In this document: positions 6,944 through 9,156 of the stretch, one piece after another
Position numbering within the stretch: the first letter of the stretch is position 1
How the letters are laid out: the number at the start of each line of letters is the position of its first letter
Source: Actinomycetales bacterium
GTDB taxonomy: Bacteria; Actinomycetota; Actinomycetes; Mycobacteriales; Mycobacteriaceae
Reading direction: 5' to 3'
Assembly: GCA_012841845.1 (NCBI GenBank)
Contig: DUTZ01000385.1
Location: forward strand, 1 to 9,156
DNA length: 9,156 nucleotides
Notes under the pieces: model-generated
What the model was told of the DNA's origin: nothing
What the model saw: the letters and a program-made list of their open reading frames with translations, nothing else
Database searches by the model: none
Position numbers and translations under genes: made by a program

Positions 6944-7335
6944 TGCCGACGACCACCGGCCCGGCCTCTCCCTCCCGCGGATCGCGAGGGGCCGGGCACG
7001 TCGGACTCGCGGCGCCCGCGGTCGTCGGCGCCGTGCTCGCGTTCCTCGGCTTGTGGGTCTGCTTGCTGGCGGTCTGGCAGTCGGCGGGCTGCTCCACGAG
7101 GATCAGCTACGGGGTCGAGGGGGTCACCCGCCAGTCCCCGGTCACGGTGGCGGTCTGGGAGTGGGGAGTGGACTGGTTCACGCCGTTGTGGCTGCCGATC
7201 GTCGCACCGCTGCTGGGGTGGGCGGTGGCCTCCGCCGTCGGGGGGCGGGACGCGGCGCGCGTCGGCGCGTGGGTGGGACTGGCCCTGGTGGTGATGTGGG
7301 ACGTCTTCCTGCTGGGGGGCGGGTGCACGGGCTGA
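6943..7335 (+). CDS. Small three-helix membrane protein of unknown function
   Basis: The product has 130 residues. A short basic and Ser/Pro-rich N-terminus (1-19) precedes three hydrophobic segments at about 20-46, 78-99 and 104-125. The loop at 47-77 contains C50 and a Thr/Val-rich stretch, and the positive residues R102 and R106 lie between helices 2 and 3. By the positive-inside rule the N-terminus is probably cytoplasmic and the 47-77 loop outside. No family is recognised. Its ATG shares the A of the upstream TGA stop and no ribosome binding site is visible, so it depends on termination-reinitiation from the repeat-protein gene. This suggests the two products are made together and may work together. 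The clean hydrophobic segments make a chance ORF unlikely. It ends 35 nt from the convergent acyl-CoA dehydrogenase gene. Confidence 0.75.
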   Translation: MPTTTGPASPSRGSRGAGHVGLAAPAVVGAVLAFLGLWVCLLAVWQSAGCSTRISYGVEGVTRQSPVTVAVWEWGVDWFTPLWLPIVAPLLGWAVASAVGGRDAARVGAWVGLALVVMWDVFLLGGGCTG

Positions 7336-7370
7336 GCGGGTGCTGCCCGTCCCGGCGGCCGACGGTCGGG

Positions 7371-8657
7371 TCAGCGGCCCAGCAGCCCCTTGGCGATGTG
7401 CGTCACCTGGATCTCGTTGCTCCCGGCGTAGATCATGAGCGACTTGGCGTCACGGGCGAGCTGCTCGACCCGGTACTCGGCCATGTAGCCGTTGCCGCCG
7501 AACAGTTGCACGGCGTCCATCGCCACCTCGGTCGCGGCCTCGGAGGAGTAGAGCTTCATCGCCGACGCCTCGGCCAGGGTCAGCGGCTTGCCGGCCCGCG
7601 CCCGCTCGAGGGAGTGGAACACCATGTTCTGGACGTTCATCCGCGCGACCTCCATCTTGGCCAGCTTGAGCTGGATCAACTGGAAGCGTCCGATCTCCTG
7701 GCCCCACAGTGTCCGCTCCCGCGCGTAGTCCACGCACAGGCGGTGGCACTCGGAGATGATCCCCAGCGCCATGGTCGCCACTCCGATCCGCTCGGCGGTG
7801 AAGCTCGAGCGGGCCGACTCGCGTCCGGCGTCGCGGCCCTCCCCGCCGTCGCGGCCCTCGGTGCCGCCGAGCAGGTGCTCGCGACCCAGGCGGACGTCGT
7901 CGAAGAACAGCTCGCCGGTGGGGGAGGAGTGCAGGCCCATCTTCGCGAAGGGCGCGCCCTGGGTGAGGCCGGGCATGCCCTTCTCGAGGACAAAGGTGAG
8001 CACCGTGCGGTCGCGCGGGCTCACGGCCGGGTCGCCCTCGTCGAGCTTGGCGTAGACGATCATCACGTCCGCGTACGGGCCGTTGGTGATGAAGGTCTTG
8101 CGTCCGTTGAGCACGTAGCCGTCGCCGCTTCTACGGACGTAGGTCTTCATGCCGCCGAAGGCGTCGGAACCGGAGTCGGGCTCGGTGATCGCCCACGAGG
8201 CGACCTTCTCCATGGTCATGATCCCCGGCAGCCACCGCTCCTTCTGCTCGAGCGTGCCCCGGGACATGATCGTGGTGGCGCCCAGGCCGAGGCTCACGCC
8301 CAGCGCGGACACCAGGCCCATGCACACCCCGGCGAGTTCGCTGATCACGACGGTGATCATCGAGTCCCGGCCCTCGGCCGCCTCCCCGCCGCGCGCGCCG
8401 GCCTCGTCGTCGTCACCCTTCCCGCCGCCCTCGGCCCGCGCGGTCCCGTCCACCCGGGCGCGCTCCCCGGCGAGCATCTTCTCCACGGTCTCGCGGGCCA
8501 TCGTGTCGACGCCGAACTCGGCGAAGAGCTTCCGGATGACCGGGTACGGCGGCATCTCGCCGCTCTCGAGCGCGTCGAGGTTCGGGCGGATCTCCTTGGC
8601 GATGAAGGCGCGGACGGCGTCCCGCACCATGAGATCGGTCTCGGACCACTCGTACAT
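7371..8657 (-). CDS. Acyl-CoA dehydrogenase, FadE-like
   Basis: This is an FAD enzyme that introduces the alpha-beta double bond in an acyl-CoA and passes electrons to ETF, in fatty acid or branched acyl-CoA breakdown. The product is 428 residues, longer than the usual 380-400. Landmarks are the FAD/substrate segment AWAITEPDSGSDAFG (about 155-168, starting SWAITEP), NGRKTFITNG (184-193), R-x-x-x-G-x-x-I-G-x-F-Q-L-x-Q (315-329), AVQLFGGNGYMAEY (382-395) and the C-terminal IYAGSNEIQ (409-417). The usual catalytic Glu of the YEG motif is replaced by Ala411, but E289 in AERIGVATMALG matches the helix-G position of the base in isovaleryl-CoA and long-chain enzymes. Activity is therefore expected. 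Two low-complexity charged inserts lie at 64-98 and 264-284. GGGAGA about 9 nt before the ATG supports the start. The overall sequence resembles mycobacterial FadE proteins; the substrate is unknown. Confidence 0.93.
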   Translation of the reverse strand: MYEWSETDLMVRDAVRAFIAKEIRPNLDALESGEMPPYPVIRKLFAEFGVDTMARETVEKMLAGERARVDGTARAEGGGKGDDDEAGARGGEAAEGRDSMITVVISELAGVCMGLVSALGVSLGLGATTIMSRGTLEQKERWLPGIMTMEKVASWAITEPDSGSDAFGGMKTYVRRSGDGYVLNGRKTFITNGPYADVMIVYAKLDEGDPAVSPRDRTVLTFVLEKGMPGLTQGAPFAKMGLHSSPTGELFFDDVRLGREHLLGGTEGRDGGEGRDAGRESARSSFTAERIGVATMALGIISECHRLCVDYARERTLWGQEIGRFQLIQLKLAKMEVARMNVQNMVFHSLERARAGKPLTLAEASAMKLYSSEAATEVAMDAVQLFGGNGYMAEYRVEQLARDAKSLMIYAGSNEIQVTHIAKGLLGR

Positions 8658-8776
8658 TCGGCAGCTCTCCCTCGCGTCGTGCGCCGTCCCCGCTCGGGTC
8701 CGCGGGAGGCGGGCGCGCCCCGGCCAGTCTGTCCCGCCGGGCGCGGCGGCCGCGCCGGAACGGGCACACTCGGGGT
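8658..8776. promoter_or_regulatory. Divergent promoter region with a GC hairpin
   Basis: This 119-nt gap must hold the promoters of both the acyl-CoA dehydrogenase and the LLM oxidoreductase. CCGG (8737-8740) and CGCGG (8742-8746) pair with CCGCGCCGG (8750-8758) around CGG, with one bulged G, so the inverted repeat ends 18 nt before the LLM start codon. It could be an operator, but its pure G/C content makes chance pairing likely. No convincing -10/-35 pair was found; CACACT (8765-8770) is a weak -10 candidate for a leaderless LLM message. Confidence 0.35.
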
Positions 8777-9156
8777 ATGACCCACGACACCACCGCCGCC
8801 CCGTCCGCCGAGAACGCCCCGACCCCCGCCGGCCGCGCGCACCTGGGCCGGGTGGGCCTGTGGACCGGATCGCTGGAGGGCGTGCCCCCGGCCGGCATCC
8901 CCGACCTGCTGGGGGAGCTGGACGAGCAGGGCTGGGGCTCGCTGTGGTTCGGCGAGGCGGTGGGCCGGGAGGCGTTCACGGCCTCGCAGCTGTACCTGGG
9001 CGCGACGCGGCGGATGGCGATCGGCACCGGCATCGCCAACATCTACGGCCGCGACGCCTCCGCCGCCGGCGCCGCCGCCCGCACGCTCGAAGCGCTCCAC
9101 CCGGGCCGGTTCGTCCTGGGCCTGGGCGTGTCGCACGCGCCGCTGGTCGAGCGGCA
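8777..9156 (+). CDS. F420-dependent LLM-class oxidoreductase, N-terminal part
   Basis: Only the first 126 codons lie in the window; the frame is open to the right edge. Luciferase-like monooxygenase-fold enzymes of this type use reduced cofactor F420 or FMN. The visible motifs are RVGLWTGSLE (25-34), GWGSLWFGE (52-60), a beta strand and cofactor loop IGTGIANIYGRDA (82-94), and PGRFVLGLGVSHAP (109-122). They resemble the actinobacterial F420 subfamily I know as TIGR03620. The substrate is unknown. The first 20 residues are Ala/Pro/Thr-rich and may be a disordered extension; no in-frame ATG follows until residue 80, and the fold begins near residue 22. No Shine-Dalgarno site precedes the ATG, so the message may be leaderless. 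The gene diverges from the acyl-CoA dehydrogenase, a pairing that would fit shared control of lipid-related redox chemistry. Confidence 0.88.
   Translation, partial: MTHDTTAAPSAENAPTPAGRAHLGRVGLWTGSLEGVPPAGIPDLLGELDEQGWGSLWFGEAVGREAFTASQLYLGATRRMAIGTGIANIYGRDASAAGAAARTLEALHPGRFVLGLGVSHAPLVER

Noticed and set aside
7329..7380. Weak stem across the convergent stops (GCTGA 7331-7335 with TCAGC 7371-7375)
   Set aside because: Only five pairs close a long loop and the small inner stems are short; not strong enough to call a terminator, although one is expected between these convergent genes.
6870..8780. A 636-codon plus-strand frame opposite the acyl-CoA dehydrogenase
   Set aside because: It is antisense to a clear acyl-CoA dehydrogenase and starts out of frame inside the repeat-protein gene.

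Overview
The window is very GC-rich (about 70% or more by eye), with strongly GC-biased third codon positions and long shadow ORFs opposite real genes. Together with a mycobacterial-style FadE-like acyl-CoA dehydrogenase, an F420-type LLM oxidoreductase and weakly signalled, possibly leaderless starts, this points to a high-GC actinomycete, probably Mycobacteriales (Dietzia/Gordonia/Rhodococcus-like). The genus is a guess; no rRNA or marker gene is present to test it.

Layout: 1-525 holds no convincing gene. It carries hairpins and a candidate promoter for pntA-pntB (526-3577, + strand), the proton-translocating NAD(P) transhydrogenase, with a fused alpha subunit followed 4 nt later by the beta subunit. 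A long, nearly continuous imperfect hairpin (3610-3687) fills much of the gap to an aldehyde dehydrogenase of the succinate-semialdehyde type (3757-5196, +). A compact GC hairpin (5206-5223) lies between its stop and that of a convergent small helical protein (5238-5714, -). Divergent from that is a two-gene unit (5861-7335, +): an acidic protein made of seventeen 13-residue DxDxDGxxD calcium-loop repeats, overlapping by one base (TGATG) a small three-helix membrane protein. A FadE-like acyl-CoA dehydrogenase follows on the minus strand (7371-8657). Divergent from it, a partial F420-dependent LLM-class oxidoreductase runs off the right end (8777-9156, +).

Functional picture: most of the window is redox metabolism. 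The transhydrogenase uses the proton gradient to make NADPH from NADH, the aldehyde dehydrogenase yields NAD(P)H, the acyl-CoA dehydrogenase feeds electrons through FAD/ETF, and the LLM enzyme probably uses reduced F420. These genes are not one operon, so a shared role is only inferred.

The least explained part is the 5238-7335 block: a possible ferritin-like protein, a 17-repeat calcium-loop protein without a signal peptide, and a coupled membrane protein. It is the best candidate for an undescribed system here. No CRISPR array, insertion sequence, tRNA or rRNA was seen.
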